Of a stretch of 64,000 bases of DNA, positions 30,922 to 41,263 are shown piece after piece. The stretch comes from Anthracocystis setariae (Eukaryota > Basidiomycota > Ustilaginomycetes > Ustilaginales > Ustilaginaceae): positions 248,001 to 312,000 of the forward strand of contig CAKMXJ010000032.1 in the NCBI GenBank assembly GCA_928724745.1. The letters run 5' to 3'. Position numbers and translations under genes: made by a program. The number at the start of each line of letters is the position of its first letter. Within the stretch, counting starts at the first letter, position 1. The notes below the pieces were generated by a model. That model saw nothing but the letters and a program-made list of their open reading frames with translations, was not told the DNA's origin and searched no databases.

Positions 30922-31979
30922 ATGAAGTTCCTCCCCCTCCTCCTGTCTACCCTCCTGTCGCTGCTCGCGCTCGTCCCGCTCTCCACCGAGGCGGCATCGA
31001 GAGGACTCGCATGGGGAACCAACGACAATTGGGGACCAGCCATTGCCAAAGGACTGATCCAGTGGTACTGGCACTGGCAAGATGGACCGAACGCGTATTT
31101 CAACGGCAAGCTCGAGTTCGTGCCCTGCTTCTGGGGACCCAAGTACTGGAACCAGTGGAACCAGCGTAAGAACGAGATGAACGCCAACCCTCCCAAAGCT
31201 CTGCTCGGCTTCAACGAGCCAGACATCAGCGGTCAATCCAACCTCGACCCGCAGACTGCGGCGAATCTTTGGATGCAGGAGATTCAGCCCTGGAAGAACC
31301 GCGGCGTTCGACTCGGTAGTCCGCAGATTGTTTGGAATCAGGACTGGCTCGCGCAGTTCCTGAATGCGTGTTGGAGCAGGGGCTGCACTGTTGGTAAGTG
31401 TTTTCAATCTTGAAGGTAGCCTCGGGTGGTGCGATGGTTGCAGTAACCCTCGCGACGCTTCCTAACACGCCTATCCGTTGAGTCTCGACATTTCTTCTGA
31501 CACTTTGTTTGCCTTGTTGATCCACAATTGCGCGTGTTACAGACTTCCTCGCCATCCACTGGTACGGTTCGTGGTCCGATATCAACGGGTTCAAGAACTA
31601 TGTCACGTCGGTGCGCAACCGCTTCAACATGCCCATCTGGGTCACCGAGTACGGCGTCACCGCTTCTTCCGGTGGATCCCAACAACAGGTCAAGAACTTC
31701 CACATGCAAGCAACCGCTTGGCTCAACTCGCAACCGTGGGTGGAGCGCAGTTCCAACTTCGGCTCATTCCCCTACTCGAGCCCTCCGGACAACTACGGCT
31801 CGGCGCTCAATGCGCTCTTCAACGGAGACGGCAGTCTTAGGGATCTTGCATACTGGTACATTTACACGCAAAATGCGCAGAGGAGGCATCTTCGATCCAA
31901 CCATACTGCCGAGAACGACTTCGAGGAGACCAAGGCTGAGATCCCGGTCCAGGACAAGCCCGCCAGCTTTGCTCATTAG
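30922..31979 (+). CDS. secreted GH128 glycoside hydrolase (Asl1-like beta-glucanase; 2 exons)
   Basis: Exons 30922-31393 and 31543-31979 give 302 residues in phase; the donor is GTAAGT. A signal peptide of about 24 residues (MKFLPLLLSTLLSLLALVPL... ending STEA) is followed directly by the catalytic barrel, starting RGLAWGTNDN. The likely acid/base is Glu99 in GFNEPD and the likely nucleophile is Glu193 in WVTEYG. DFLAIHWYGSW, formed across the splice junction, is the usual HWY strand. Established knowledge: GH128 enzymes act on beta-1,3-glucans, and Asl1 of fission yeast is linked to the cell wall. Secretion to the wall or medium is inferred. The tail after the barrel is charged and shows no GPI signal. 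Confidence 0.9.
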
Positions 31980-32419
31980 AGAGCGAGCGCGATCGTGGGC
32001 CCTCCTGGTCGTGATGGCTGGTGACGGGCCACGTCTGGGCTTGCCGATGTAGATTGCTTGTACATCATCGTCCTTGGACTTTTAGAGTGAACAGTAATGA
32101 GATCATCCGTGCTCTCGTCCTAAGTGTATCGAAGAGTGAAAAGAGTGCAGGAGACCAAACCTGGGCAACAGAGTGACAGCTGTCAGTCGCAGGAATTCCG
32201 CCGCGGTCCACCATTATTGCCGTTTTTGTTACATCGTCTTGGTTAGCAGCGGCCGGAAATTGGGCTATGCAGGGTGCAGTACCGGTACATGGTGCATGCT
32301 CCACTCGACTCGACTCCACTCGTGTGCATCACCCATTCAGCTGAGTTGAGCCCTTCAACGCGGGTTGAGGAGATCACTCCTTGCTCACGGCCAAGCACTC
32401 GGTCGCAGCCGCTCTCGCA
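31980..32419. promoter_or_regulatory. intergenic region between GH128 and alpha-amylase genes
   Basis: No gene is supported. A small direct repeat of CTCGACT/CCACTCG units lies at about 32290-32325, upstream of the amylase start. Confidence 0.4.
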
Positions 32420-33910
32420 ATGCATCTGCTTACCCTCGGTCCACTGCTCGCAACCTATGCCCTCCTATTTGGCCGACGCACCAATGCTGCCACCGCTGAG
32501 CAATGGAAGACCCGAACGATCTACCAGATCGTCACCGACCGATTCAGCTTCCCCTCGAGCGTCAGCCCGTCGCAATGCTACGCCGGCACCACCACCTACT
32601 GTGGGGGCAACTTCCAGGGCATCATTTCCAAGCTCGACTACATTGCCGATATGGGGTTCGATGCGGTGTGGATATCGCCGGTCGTGACCAACGTCGACTC
32701 GGCGAATGCGTACCATGGGTATTGGGCGCAGGATCTGTACACGGTCAACTCTCATTTCGGTTCGGCGCGGGATCTGCGCGAGTTGAGCGATGCGCTGCAT
32801 AGTAGGGGGATGTATCTGATGGTGGATGTGGTGGCCAACCATATGGGGGTGCAGGTGGAGGGCAATTCGGTCAACCACAACCCCAACGCTTACAGTCCGT
32901 TTGATCGACCTGAACACTACCATCCGTTCTGCACGATCAGCAACTACGACGATCAGGACAATGTTGAGCAGTGCTGGCTCGGAACGTCGCAGTCGGATGG
33001 GCTTCCGGATCTCAACACGGAACACCCGGATGTGTACGAGGGGTTGTACTCGTGGATCTCGAGGCTGGTGGCCAACTACAGCATCGACGGGTTGCGTGTG
33101 GATACCGTCAAGCATGTACGTTCCGACTTTTGGCCCGAATTCAATGCCAAAGCCGGCGTCTACTGCACGGGCGAAGTGCTCTCCGGTGATCCCACCTACG
33201 TGGCGTCGTACCAAAGTGTGATGGATGGGCTCATCAACTACCCACTGTTCTACCCCCTCACTCGGGCCTTCCAACGACCTTCGCAAGGCTTCTCCGAGCT
33301 GAGGGATATGACGTTCACCATCCGGGCCAGGTTTCAGGACGCGATGCTGCTGACAAACTTTGTCGAGAACCACGATACCGCTCGGCTCGCGTCGCTCACC
33401 TCGGACACGGTGCTCGTCAAAAATGCCATCACACACATCCTCACCACCGATGGAATCCCCGTCATCTACTACGGTCAGGAACAAAACTACAACGGCGCCA
33501 ACGACCCTTACAACCGTGAAGCCCTCTGGTACAGTCACTACTACCAGCAGTCGGAGATGTACATCCATATTGCACAGGTGAACAGGTTGAGGAGGTGGGT
33601 GAGGGATTTGACCGAAAGTAATCCGATCACGGCGCCGTTGCAGAGTGTGTATGACGATCAGCAGACGTGGGTGTATCGCAAGGCGGCGATGGTGGTTGCG
33701 CTCTCCAGTGCAGGCAGCGAGGCAGCGGAGCAGAAGGTTACAGTGCAAGCAGAGTCGTTGCCGAGCGGCCAGTTGCAGGATGTGCTTTCTTGCAACACTC
33801 TCACTGTGGATGCGACCGCAACAACGGTCGAGATCCAACTCAAGGCAGGTCAGCCGGTTGTGTACTACCCCTCAACCAATCTGGTAGGCTCCGGCATTTG
33901 TGGTCACTAA
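32420..33910 (+). CDS. secreted GH13 alpha-amylase
   Basis: The product has 496 residues and no intron. A signal peptide of about 22-25 residues (MHLLTLGPLLATYALLFGRR) precedes the mature start (AEQWKTRTIYQIVTDRF). All GH13 conserved regions are present: DVVANHMG, GLRVDTVKH, CTGEVLSGD and FVENHDTARL. The catalytic residues are predicted at Asp228, Glu252 and Asp319. Their spacing (24 and 67) equals that of Aspergillus Taka-amylase (Asp206, Glu230, Asp297), which also supports the start and frame. Cysteines at CYAGTTTYCGG fit a conserved disulfide. It hydrolyses alpha-1,4 links in starch outside the cell. There is no starch-binding domain. Its stop lies only 78 bp from that of the ferroxidase gene, which converges on it. 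Confidence 0.95.
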   Translation: MHLLTLGPLLATYALLFGRRTNAATAEQWKTRTIYQIVTDRFSFPSSVSPSQCYAGTTTYCGGNFQGIISKLDYIADMGFDAVWISPVVTNVDSANAYHGYWAQDLYTVNSHFGSARDLRELSDALHSRGMYLMVDVVANHMGVQVEGNSVNHNPNAYSPFDRPEHYHPFCTISNYDDQDNVEQCWLGTSQSDGLPDLNTEHPDVYEGLYSWISRLVANYSIDGLRVDTVKHVRSDFWPEFNAKAGVYCTGEVLSGDPTYVASYQSVMDGLINYPLFYPLTRAFQRPSQGFSELRDMTFTIRARFQDAMLLTNFVENHDTARLASLTSDTVLVKNAITHILTTDGIPVIYYGQEQNYNGANDPYNREALWYSHYYQQSEMYIHIAQVNRLRRWVRDLTESNPITAPLQSVYDDQQTWVYRKAAMVVALSSAGSEAAEQKVTVQAESLPSGQLQDVLSCNTLTVDATATTVEIQLKAGQPVVYYPSTNLVGSGICGH

Positions 33911-33988
33911 CCATTGCGATAAAATTCATGAAAAAGCTAGAATTACGTGCGTTGTACACTTTTAATTTGTTCGTCCAGCAGACTAGGC

Positions 33989-35866
33989 CTACTTATCCTC
34001 CTCCTCCGCTTCCTCCTCATCGTCCTCGTCCTCGTCATCGCTGGAACTCCAGCCGTACATCACCACGGTGGCGAGACCGAGCAGACCGGTGATGGTGCAT
34101 CCTGTAAACGCAGCGATCGCCCTGCCCGTCCACCCACTCGCGAGATACGTCGGACCCTTCTCAAGCCCTACGAAATCCGTTGTGGAGTTCAACCCGACCG
34201 CATTTCCACTTGCCGGCGTGCCCCACGCGCGACACTGATCCTTGACATACTGCGGCACTGCGAGGTAATCGTTGGACAGCACGTCTGGCGCTTCGATGAA
34301 GATCGACGCGAGACCCGAGACGAGATGCGGGTCGATGTGACAGTGGAAGAACCAGGCACCTGGGTTATCCGCCCTGAATCGGAGCGAGGCCGAACCGCCT
34401 GGCGGCACCATGACCGTATCTCGTCGCATCGGGTTGACCTGCGATGCGTTGAAGGGTGGGTTGAGTTCGGGATCGTCCGAATTGATGTCCTGCGATTTGT
34501 GAACCACTTGGAAGTGATGACCGTGCAGGTGGAACGGGTGTTTGCCGGCATCGTAGTTGACGATGGTGACTTGGATCATGTCGAGGTGCTTCATGACGAA
34601 GGCGTTGGCGTTGGGCCCGTAGATGGCAGCGTTGGCAGCTAGCGGACCCATCGAGTCGGCCGAAAGCAGCGCAGGCACCTGAGGAGCAACGTACGAGACG
34701 TTGTTGAACGCAGCATAGTTCTCACCGTTGGACATGGTGGAGAAGGTAACATCGAGACGGTGCGTAACGTCGGGAGTGACGAGAGGCTCGGCGTTGATCG
34801 GGACGAATTGGAGGTCGTCAAAGTAGGAGTACTCGATGGTCTTGTCGTCTCCGAACTTATGCTCGGGTGCACCGGGGTATGAGATGGTAGCGGTGACATT
34901 GAGCTGAAGGTCGTCGGGGACGACATCGAACATGTCCGAGTCCATGTTGGCGTGGAGCTTCCAGTTCTGTGGCTCAGTGTCGTTCCTCGCGGTAACGAGA
35001 ACACTGAAACGCTGAGCAACAGCAACGGACAACCAGTCGACGGGCCGAGGCTCGACATCGACACCCTCAATCTCGATGACCTGCATGTCGTGGCCGGACA
35101 GGTAAAAGTAGAACGCAGCCAGTGCCGACATGTTGATGACGCGCAGACGATACGTCTTGCCGGCCTGGAAGGGCAGCGTCGCATTCTCGCTGAAGCCGGG
35201 AAGGTAGGTGGCTTGGGAAGTGGTGTTGGGGGTGTGAGCAAAGTAGATGATACCGGATTTGGGGACGGGCTCGGCCCCTGTAGGGTTTTTGCGGTTCATG
35301 AATTCGTTCTTGACGAGGTCGGTGTAGTTGGAATGGTACCAGTCGCCGAGGATGACGGTGAAGTCGTCGTCGTAGCTAAAATGCTGGTCGGCTGGCTGAT
35401 CCGGGTGGATGATGACGGGGGCACGGAGGCCATCGGTGTACTGATCGTTGTTGTGAGCGTGGATCCAAAAGGTGCCCATCTGCTTTTTGCGCTCGACGGG
35501 GGAGGCAGGCGAGTTGAGAGTTTCGTAGGTGAAGGATTGACCAGGAGGGATAGGACATTGAGTGAGGGCGACAGCGCCGTCAAAGTAGCCGGTGCGGTTG
35601 AAGAACATGCCGTGAGAGTGAAGCGATGTACCAAGACCAGTGTTGAGGTTGTTGGTGGCAGTGACACGGACGGTATCGGAGGCGTTGACGTTGATGATGG
35701 GAGGTGGCCATGTGCCATTGACACCGATGACGTACCTGGGCTGAAGACCATCTGGGTTGACATCGGGGACCCAGCCGATATTCCAGTGTTGCTCGACAGT
35801 GGCTGCGCTGGCGAAAGAAAGCAGCGTGAAGGCGGACAACGCCGCCAAGCAATGTGTTGCGACCAT
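33989..35866 (-). CDS. fer1: Fet3-type ferroxidase (multicopper oxidase) of the high-affinity iron uptake complex
   Basis: The product has 625 residues. A signal peptide (about 21 residues, ending ASA) leads into three cupredoxin domains. Copper-binding blocks are in order: HSHGMFFN, the FWIHAHNNDQ segment, PFHLHGHHFQVVH and FFHCHIDPHLVSGL. Near residues 583-605 is a membrane helix (AIAAFTGCTITGLLGLATVVMYGW), followed by a very acidic cytosolic tail of Asp/Glu. This layout is that of Fet3, which oxidises Fe2+ at the cell surface and hands Fe3+ to the Ftr1 permease. It is divergent from that permease gene here. The symbol follows the Ustilago maydis pair fer1/fer2 by inference. Many N-glycosylation motifs are visible. 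Confidence 0.93.
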   Translation of the reverse strand: MVATHCLAALSAFTLLSFASAATVEQHWNIGWVPDVNPDGLQPRYVIGVNGTWPPPIINVNASDTVRVTATNNLNTGLGTSLHSHGMFFNRTGYFDGAVALTQCPIPPGQSFTYETLNSPASPVERKKQMGTFWIHAHNNDQYTDGLRAPVIIHPDQPADQHFSYDDDFTVILGDWYHSNYTDLVKNEFMNRKNPTGAEPVPKSGIIYFAHTPNTTSQATYLPGFSENATLPFQAGKTYRLRVINMSALAAFYFYLSGHDMQVIEIEGVDVEPRPVDWLSVAVAQRFSVLVTARNDTEPQNWKLHANMDSDMFDVVPDDLQLNVTATISYPGAPEHKFGDDKTIEYSYFDDLQFVPINAEPLVTPDVTHRLDVTFSTMSNGENYAAFNNVSYVAPQVPALLSADSMGPLAANAAIYGPNANAFVMKHLDMIQVTIVNYDAGKHPFHLHGHHFQVVHKSQDINSDDPELNPPFNASQVNPMRRDTVMVPPGGSASLRFRADNPGAWFFHCHIDPHLVSGLASIFIEAPDVLSNDYLAVPQYVKDQCRAWGTPASGNAVGLNSTTDFVGLEKGPTYLASGWTGRAIAAFTGCTITGLLGLATVVMYGWSSSDDEDEDDEEEAEEEDK

Positions 35867-36563
35867 GTGGGCAAGTCAATGTGCTCGAAAGAGGGAGCAA
35901 GTGATGGAGGTCCGGGAAGAAACGAGGATGAATGGTTTCTTGCGACGAAAGGGGGGAGTCGCTTGGAGGGGGGGGTGGTCAAGGAGGATCTATCTTATCA
36001 GAGAAAGGCGCATGCAACTGGTGAGGAGCAGTGGTAGCAGGAGAGGAGAGCTGGTAGGGTGGTACAGCTATCAGATAGGCGAAAAGAGATCGACTGTGCT
36101 AGGTCGAATGCAGAAGAAGAAAAAAAAAAAAAAGGAAAAACTTGTTTGTGCCTGGCGACGTAGAGCACGTGAGGTGAGAGACGATCTGATAAGCGAACGC
36201 AAGGGAGACAAGCCGTTCTGAGCTTGGTCGATTCTGGAACGAGTTTGTGAATAGAGTGATTCGACCACTCGGTGGCTGGAGCAGGCTTGCGGATTCGGGA
36301 GCGAGTTAGGAAGACGATGAGCGTGGACGAGAGACTCGTATTGGCTGGAGTGTCGGAAAGTCACAGAAGCGAAAAAGTGGGCTGGCGGTATGATGCCGAC
36401 GATGCAGAGAGGCACGGATGTGGTAAGAATGGACGTGGTAGGCAACCAAGATGGTAAGAAGCGATGGAAAGCAAAGCTGAACATAAGCTGAATCGGCAAA
36501 GACCAGAAGGGTTGAGAGCGGTTTGTTTGTTTTAGTCTGAGGCAAGAAAGCGAAAGACGAGTA

Positions 36564-36582
36564 TCTGATCGGATCAGATAAG
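36564..36582 (-). promoter_or_regulatory. 19-bp composite GATA element, copy facing the ferroxidase
   Basis: Read on the minus strand (towards the ferroxidase) it is CTTATCTGATCCGATCAGA. It matches the copy near the permease at 18 of 19 positions. Confidence 0.7.
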
Positions 36583-37727
36583 AAACAGAAATTTTCTTCT
36601 GCCAAAGTGGCTCGCTGCCATGAAATCGACGCTCACGCAACCAAAATGAACCACGCTCAAGGCAAGCCTCTGCAAGCCTCGGCAAGCTTGGGCTGGACTA
36701 CAATGCAGTATCGAGACATGCCAAGCGTCTGAGTGTGAATGCAAATAATGGTCATCAACGAATGGGGTTCGGTCCAGGAGATGCCGGTTCCAATTGCTAT
36801 GGTGAATGCGAGCGGTTGGCTGGTTGGTTGGCTATGGGCTGAATCGCCTATGGTTTCGACAGCTCGCCTACGCCCCGTGGGAAGAAAAAAACATTTTGGG
36901 CCAGAAAAAGAAAAAGCGAAGAAAAAAAAAGAAAAAGAAAAACTTTCTGCCCTAGTGGATTCGCCTGCGCTGAACAAGACGGTATGAAAGTCAAAGTGGA
37001 TTGGTCAATTGCTGCTGAAGAGGTGAGAAGAAACTAGTGACCAGCCCTAGCGCTCGCCGGTCGGAGTCAAAGGTTGCATCGATGCAAGCCGCGTGCATAT
37101 CGAACTCAAAAGGCTCTGGCCGCATTTTGCTCGTCTGCGGCTCAAAGCCAACGCGGTGAAATCGCTCGCAAAATGGGGGGTTCGACTTGTAAGCTGAACC
37201 GACTTGAGCCGAGACGCACTGCATTTCGCCCACTTTCTTCTATCTGATAAACCGCCGCCTGCTCTGCTTCTGCTGCTTCTGCTGCTTACCTCGGAGCACC
37301 CGATGGCTTGGTCATGTGTCTTGAAGCGGGTGTGGACTCGTGCATTGAACAGACTACAGTACCTCGACCTTTGGATCGGTTCAAGCCCGTCTCAGCCGTA
37401 CTTTGCCTGGCCATCTTGGGGCGTTGAAAGTGCCCTCCGCTGTGACTTTGGACCGCGATTTGGCGCATCTGATAACCATCGCGCTCGGTCGATCTGCAAC
37501 TACGGTTCACTGAATTTTTCTTTTCATCTCGTCCCTCTTTCCCTCTCATCCTCTCTCCCACGCAAATCTCATAGCCTTCCAACCTTGCTTCTCGCATCAC
37601 ACAAGCCGAACCGGTTGTGCAGAGCTCATTCGTCCAACGTCCTCCCGAACTCTTCCGCCCTCGTTGCTCCACGTCCCGTACCAGCAACCGCATCCACATC
37701 CTCGGCACACCACTTTTTCATTCTTTT

Positions 37728-37746
37728 CTTATCAGATCCGATCAGA
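37728..37746 (+). promoter_or_regulatory. 19-bp composite GATA element, copy facing the permease
   Basis: Read on the plus strand (towards the permease, about 200 bp before its ATG) it is CTTATCAGATCCGATCAGA. It differs from the other copy at one position. Confidence 0.7.
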
Positions 37747-37950
37747 CTCTCTCTCTAGAGTGCCTCTTTCTTGCTCACTCTTGCTTCGTCTCGGCATCGG
37801 CTCTGGTCTCTTTTCGTACTTTACTACGACCCACCCGTCTCACTCGTACTACATAATCCAGGCTGCTTCCCCTCATCCACCAACCTCAACCGTCTCTAGC
37901 CTCGATACCCCTCCCTACTCGGTCAATAGTATCGTCACATAGCAACCACA

Positions 37951-39501
37951 ATGCCAGCAACGGGCAACAAAGTGTTTGCTCCGGCCATCTTCTTCATCGC
38001 CGCCAGAGAGGCGCTAGAAGCCTCTCTGGTCATCGGCATTCTCTCCGGTATGCTCGAGAACCTCGTCATGCACACAAAGTCGGCTGACGAGATCGCCCAC
38101 GAAGAATCTCTCACTTCACAAGAAGCCGAGGACGCCCACAACAAGAAGCGAGCCCTTGTTCGTAAACTTCGAAAGATCGTAAGTGGTTTGCTCCCAACTG
38201 CCTCTGCCAACGTTATCGATGCTAACGAAATACCTACTTGTTTTTCACACCAATAGGTCTTGTTGGGAGCCTTGACTGGTCTCTTGATCGCCTTTGCTAT
38301 CGGCGCTGCGTTCTTGGCTGTGTTCTACACCCAGGTGGATGATCTCTACGGCAAAGCCGAGGAGCTTTGGGAGGGGATCTTCAACCTTGTCGCCGTCTTG
38401 CTCATTACACCCATGTCGCTCGCCATTCTCCGTGCGGGCAACAGTAAGCGCAAGTGGAAGCGTAAGCTCGAAAAGGCCTTCAGCGCAAGCCACCTTCAAC
38501 CCAACCCTCAACGTGACGAGGAGGGCGAGGTCACCGCGATCAACGCTACCGTTTCCAATACTGGCTCCTCCGCCACCTCCACCTCCTCCGCCATTTCTCC
38601 CCAATTGGCTGGCTCCAGTGCTGACCAGGACAATGTCAAGACTACCGCCACCGAAAAGATGAACCCTCTCGAGGCTGTCGACGTTGTTCCTTCCATGGAC
38701 CACAACGCAACGCCAGCTCATCATCGACGTGGTATCCGTGGTTTGTTTTCGCGTCCATCCGGTGCTGTCAGTGACTTTAAGCTGAGCATGAATCGAGGAA
38801 CTCTTGCGCTCTTCACCCTGCCTCTCATCACAACGCTTCGTGAAGGGCTCGAAGGTGTCGTGTTCATCGGTGGTGTTTCGCTCGGTCTTCCTGCTACGTC
38901 CATCCCCCTCCCCGCCGTGATTGGTCTGGCGGTCGGTCTGGGAATCGGCTTCCTCATCTTTCGTTCGGGCAACATCGTTTCGGTTCGCATCTTCCTCGTC
39001 TTCTCCACCTGCTTTCTCCTGCTCATCGCGGCGGGCATGGCCTCTCGCGCCGTTGGTGGGCTCGAGTTCTACTCGTATGTCCGTCTCGTAGGCGATGCCG
39101 TTGCAGAGTCCGGTGACGGTCCCGGTTCGTACAACGCCCTCGACTACGTCTGGCACTTCAATTGCTGCAACCCCGAGAACAACAAGGGCGGCACAGGTTG
39201 GGGTATCCTCAACTCCCTTGTTGGTTGGAACAACACAGCCACGTACGGCGCCATCCTCACCTACGTCTTCTACTGGCTCGCCGTAGCCAGCTACCTCTGG
39301 TTCCAAACGTGGAAGGAAGGCAGACTCATCCTCCGTTTCAAAGGCAAAACCTACTGGCAGTCCAAGCGCGCTGTTAGCGTCAGAGAAGCAAGAGAAAGGA
39401 GACGCGAACAACGACAACAACCACAACAACAGTCCACTAGCTTGACAAACAGCAGCGACGAAAAATCGCCACAACCAGCTCCCTCCTCCCTCCCCAACTA
39501 A
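37951..39501 (+). CDS. fer2: Ftr1-type high-affinity iron permease (2 exons)
   Basis: Exons 37951-38178 and 38257-39501 give 490 residues in phase; the donor is GTAAGT. About seven membrane helices are visible. Both REXXE iron-binding motifs are present: REALE in the first helix (about residue 19) and REGLE in a middle helix (about residue 265). A Ser/Thr-rich cytosolic loop of about 100 residues lies between the two halves, and the tail is Arg/Gln-rich. The permease takes Fe3+ made by the adjacent ferroxidase and moves it into the cell. Divergent pairing with the ferroxidase and shared promoter elements point to co-regulation by iron. The symbol is by analogy with Ustilago maydis fer2, which is known to contribute to virulence on maize. 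Confidence 0.94.
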
Positions 39502-39733
39502 ATTCCCCCCCAACTCCAAACTTGCTCTCAAAACAAAACCACATCCCTCCAATGTCGCCTGTATAAGCTATAATCTACTCGGTCACGTTGTGATGGTGCA
39601 AATGGAAACCAAATGCGCAAAGGTGGGAATTTGGATGACTGTGCATCAGCGCAAGGATGAGATTCCGATTGACGACGCGGATACAAGGCAACATATTTTG
39701 CAGCCAAGGAAGAATGGGTGTGGATCAAGGTAT

Positions 39734-40845
39734 CTACTGCGACTTCTTTTCGGCAGAGATGGGATCCTTTCTCACGCCCATCTGGTCAGGAATTTGGACC
39801 TGGGCCAACTGCGAGACGACAAAGTACAGGATCGGCAACAGCAGTCCACCCACGAGCAACAAGGTCAACAGCAGTGGGGTTGACAACAGCTGCAGCAGAG
39901 AGGCAAGGCGTAACAATGCATCAGTAATCTATCAGATGATCCTTTGGACGCAGTGGAGACTTACTTGGTACTTGGCAAAGATGCCACCGGTAGGCTCGAC
40001 CCAGTTGCCATCCGACGAGGAGGGCGAAGCAGCGAGCTGTACAACGTGCGACGAACCAGTCAGTACACTTATGCGGGACAGATTGCGAGTCATGCTTCTG
40101 TGAGAGAGACTTCTTACCTGACGTTTGGTGCGGGTGTGCATGGCTGTCTCGTGGTTCTGCGAGAAGATGACCAAGTTGCGCGGGTAGATCTCATCCAACG
40201 ATTCCAACGCCTTGAGCAAAGACGATTCTGAAAGTGTGCGCCGTAAAGCATCGAGCAGCGAATGAAGGAATGGGGTGATAGAAAGCTTGTCTTGTCAGTC
40301 ATCACATTTTCACAGGACTGTCAAAACGGCTGAACGTAGCTGTACTCACCTTCCTCTCGAAGATCATTGACCTTTATCAGACCGAGATTGAACGCCTTCT
40401 CTTCCCCGTCGACTCGCTCCAAGGTGGTATTGGAAGGCAAGCTGTGGATCTTGTACGTGTCGAACCCGCAAGTTTCAGTGACCTTGCGTGCGATTTCGGC
40501 GTAGACGTGGTTGTCGGGCTGATCGTTAAAAGTGACCTGAGAAGGCGCACGGAGCGACCTAGCCCGCAACGAATCAGCGCCCGAGTGTCTGAGACTAGCA
40601 AACACATCACCATCCAGCGTATCGACGGGAACAGAGACGATTGCGTCCAGTTTACATGCTGGCGAGTCTTCTCCATTAGGGAAGAGCGAGTCGATGAAGC
40701 TGACGATGCTCGAATCCGTAGGCAGATCCAGTTTCACCGAAGCTGCTGATTGCGATGTGAAGGCAAGCACCGGATGAGAAGAGCTGCTGGCAGAGGCACA
40801 AAGTGCAGCTGCAAGAACCGATACGATAGCACTTGTCGTCCTCAT
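39734..40845 (-). CDS. BIG1: Big1 / V-ATPase accessory S1-like ER membrane protein (4 exons)
   Basis: Exons 40845-40350, 40227-40118, 40036-39965 and 39889-39734 join in phase to 277 residues. Donors are GTGAGT, GTAAGA and GTAAGT, and acceptors are CAG. A signal peptide of about 20 residues is followed by a lumenal domain with LLKALESLDEIYPRNLVIFSQ. The C-terminus has the shared V1S1/Voa1/Big1 signature GGIFAKYQ, directly followed by one membrane helix (LLLTLLLVGGLLLPILYFVVS) and a short Lys-rich tail ending EKKSQ. Family members work in the ER, in V-ATPase assembly (Voa1) or beta-1,6-glucan synthesis (Big1). Which of the two applies is not certain. It has the most introns of any gene I resolved in the window. 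Confidence 0.85.
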
Positions 40846-41263
40846 GCTGTACAACGAATGGCTGGTGATTGGATCCGATATGGTCGACGGTGAAAAAAAG
40901 GTTGATGGAGGCAACTTGGTGTTGTAGCTGCGTGGTGTTGCAGTTGCGTTGATTAAGTGGTTCGTGCTGAACTCGAACCACAAATTTCAGCTTCAGGGGC
41001 AACGAGCCCAGCCAGCCCAGCCCAACCACGCCTGTCACACTCGGCTCCGCGTCAATTTTGCTTCCTTGCTTTGTTAACGATTCAACATGAATTAACAGCA
41101 AAAGATTCTCAGACACGTCGGGTCGAACCGACTGATTTACGCATGACATGAATGTTGCTTGAGTTCGTGACACTCGTATTAGCACAGTCTCGAGCATATG
41201 ATCTGAATCACTTCTATTGATTGCTGAAGCTGCGCCTAGATGCAGTAAAGAAACGATTCTGCT
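40846..41263. other. intergenic region between Big1-like gene and mitochondrial-type SDR
   Basis: No gene is supported, and I see no clear repeat or site. Confidence 0.4.

Larger units (their letters stand above)
35867..37950. promoter_or_regulatory. bidirectional iron-uptake promoter with a cluster of GATA-type sites
   Basis: This 2.1-kb divergent region lies between ferroxidase and permease. Exact TTATCAGA or TCTGATAA octamers occur at 35995, 36185, 37243, 37468 and 37729. Further GATA pairs are the palindrome CTATCAGATAG at 36068-36078 and an inverted repeat at 36562-36580. These fit the HGATAR consensus bound by iron-responsive GATA repressors (Urbs1 in Ustilago maydis; SreA elsewhere). 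A tracts lie near 36117-36133 and 36920-36945. From about 37500 the plus strand is pyrimidine-rich, as expected for the permease leader. No gene is supported inside. Confidence 0.75.

Noticed and set aside
30219..31169. 316-codon open frame overlapping the start of the GH128 gene in another frame
   Set aside because: It has a real ATG but no recognisable domain, runs through the GH128 signal peptide and barrel in the wrong frame, and has odd composition. GH128 is clearly the true gene.
32465..33838. 457-codon open frame antisense to alpha-amylase
   Set aside because: Shadow of a gene with all GH13 motifs; residues show no fold and the frame is explained by codon bias.
34952..36037. 361-codon open frame antisense to the ferroxidase and into its promoter
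   Set aside because: No family features; low-complexity Val/Gly/Asp content typical of an antisense shadow.
38245..39552. 435-codon open frame antisense to the iron permease
   Set aside because: Same reason: it shadows the conserved permease exon, has no family features and no plausible start context.
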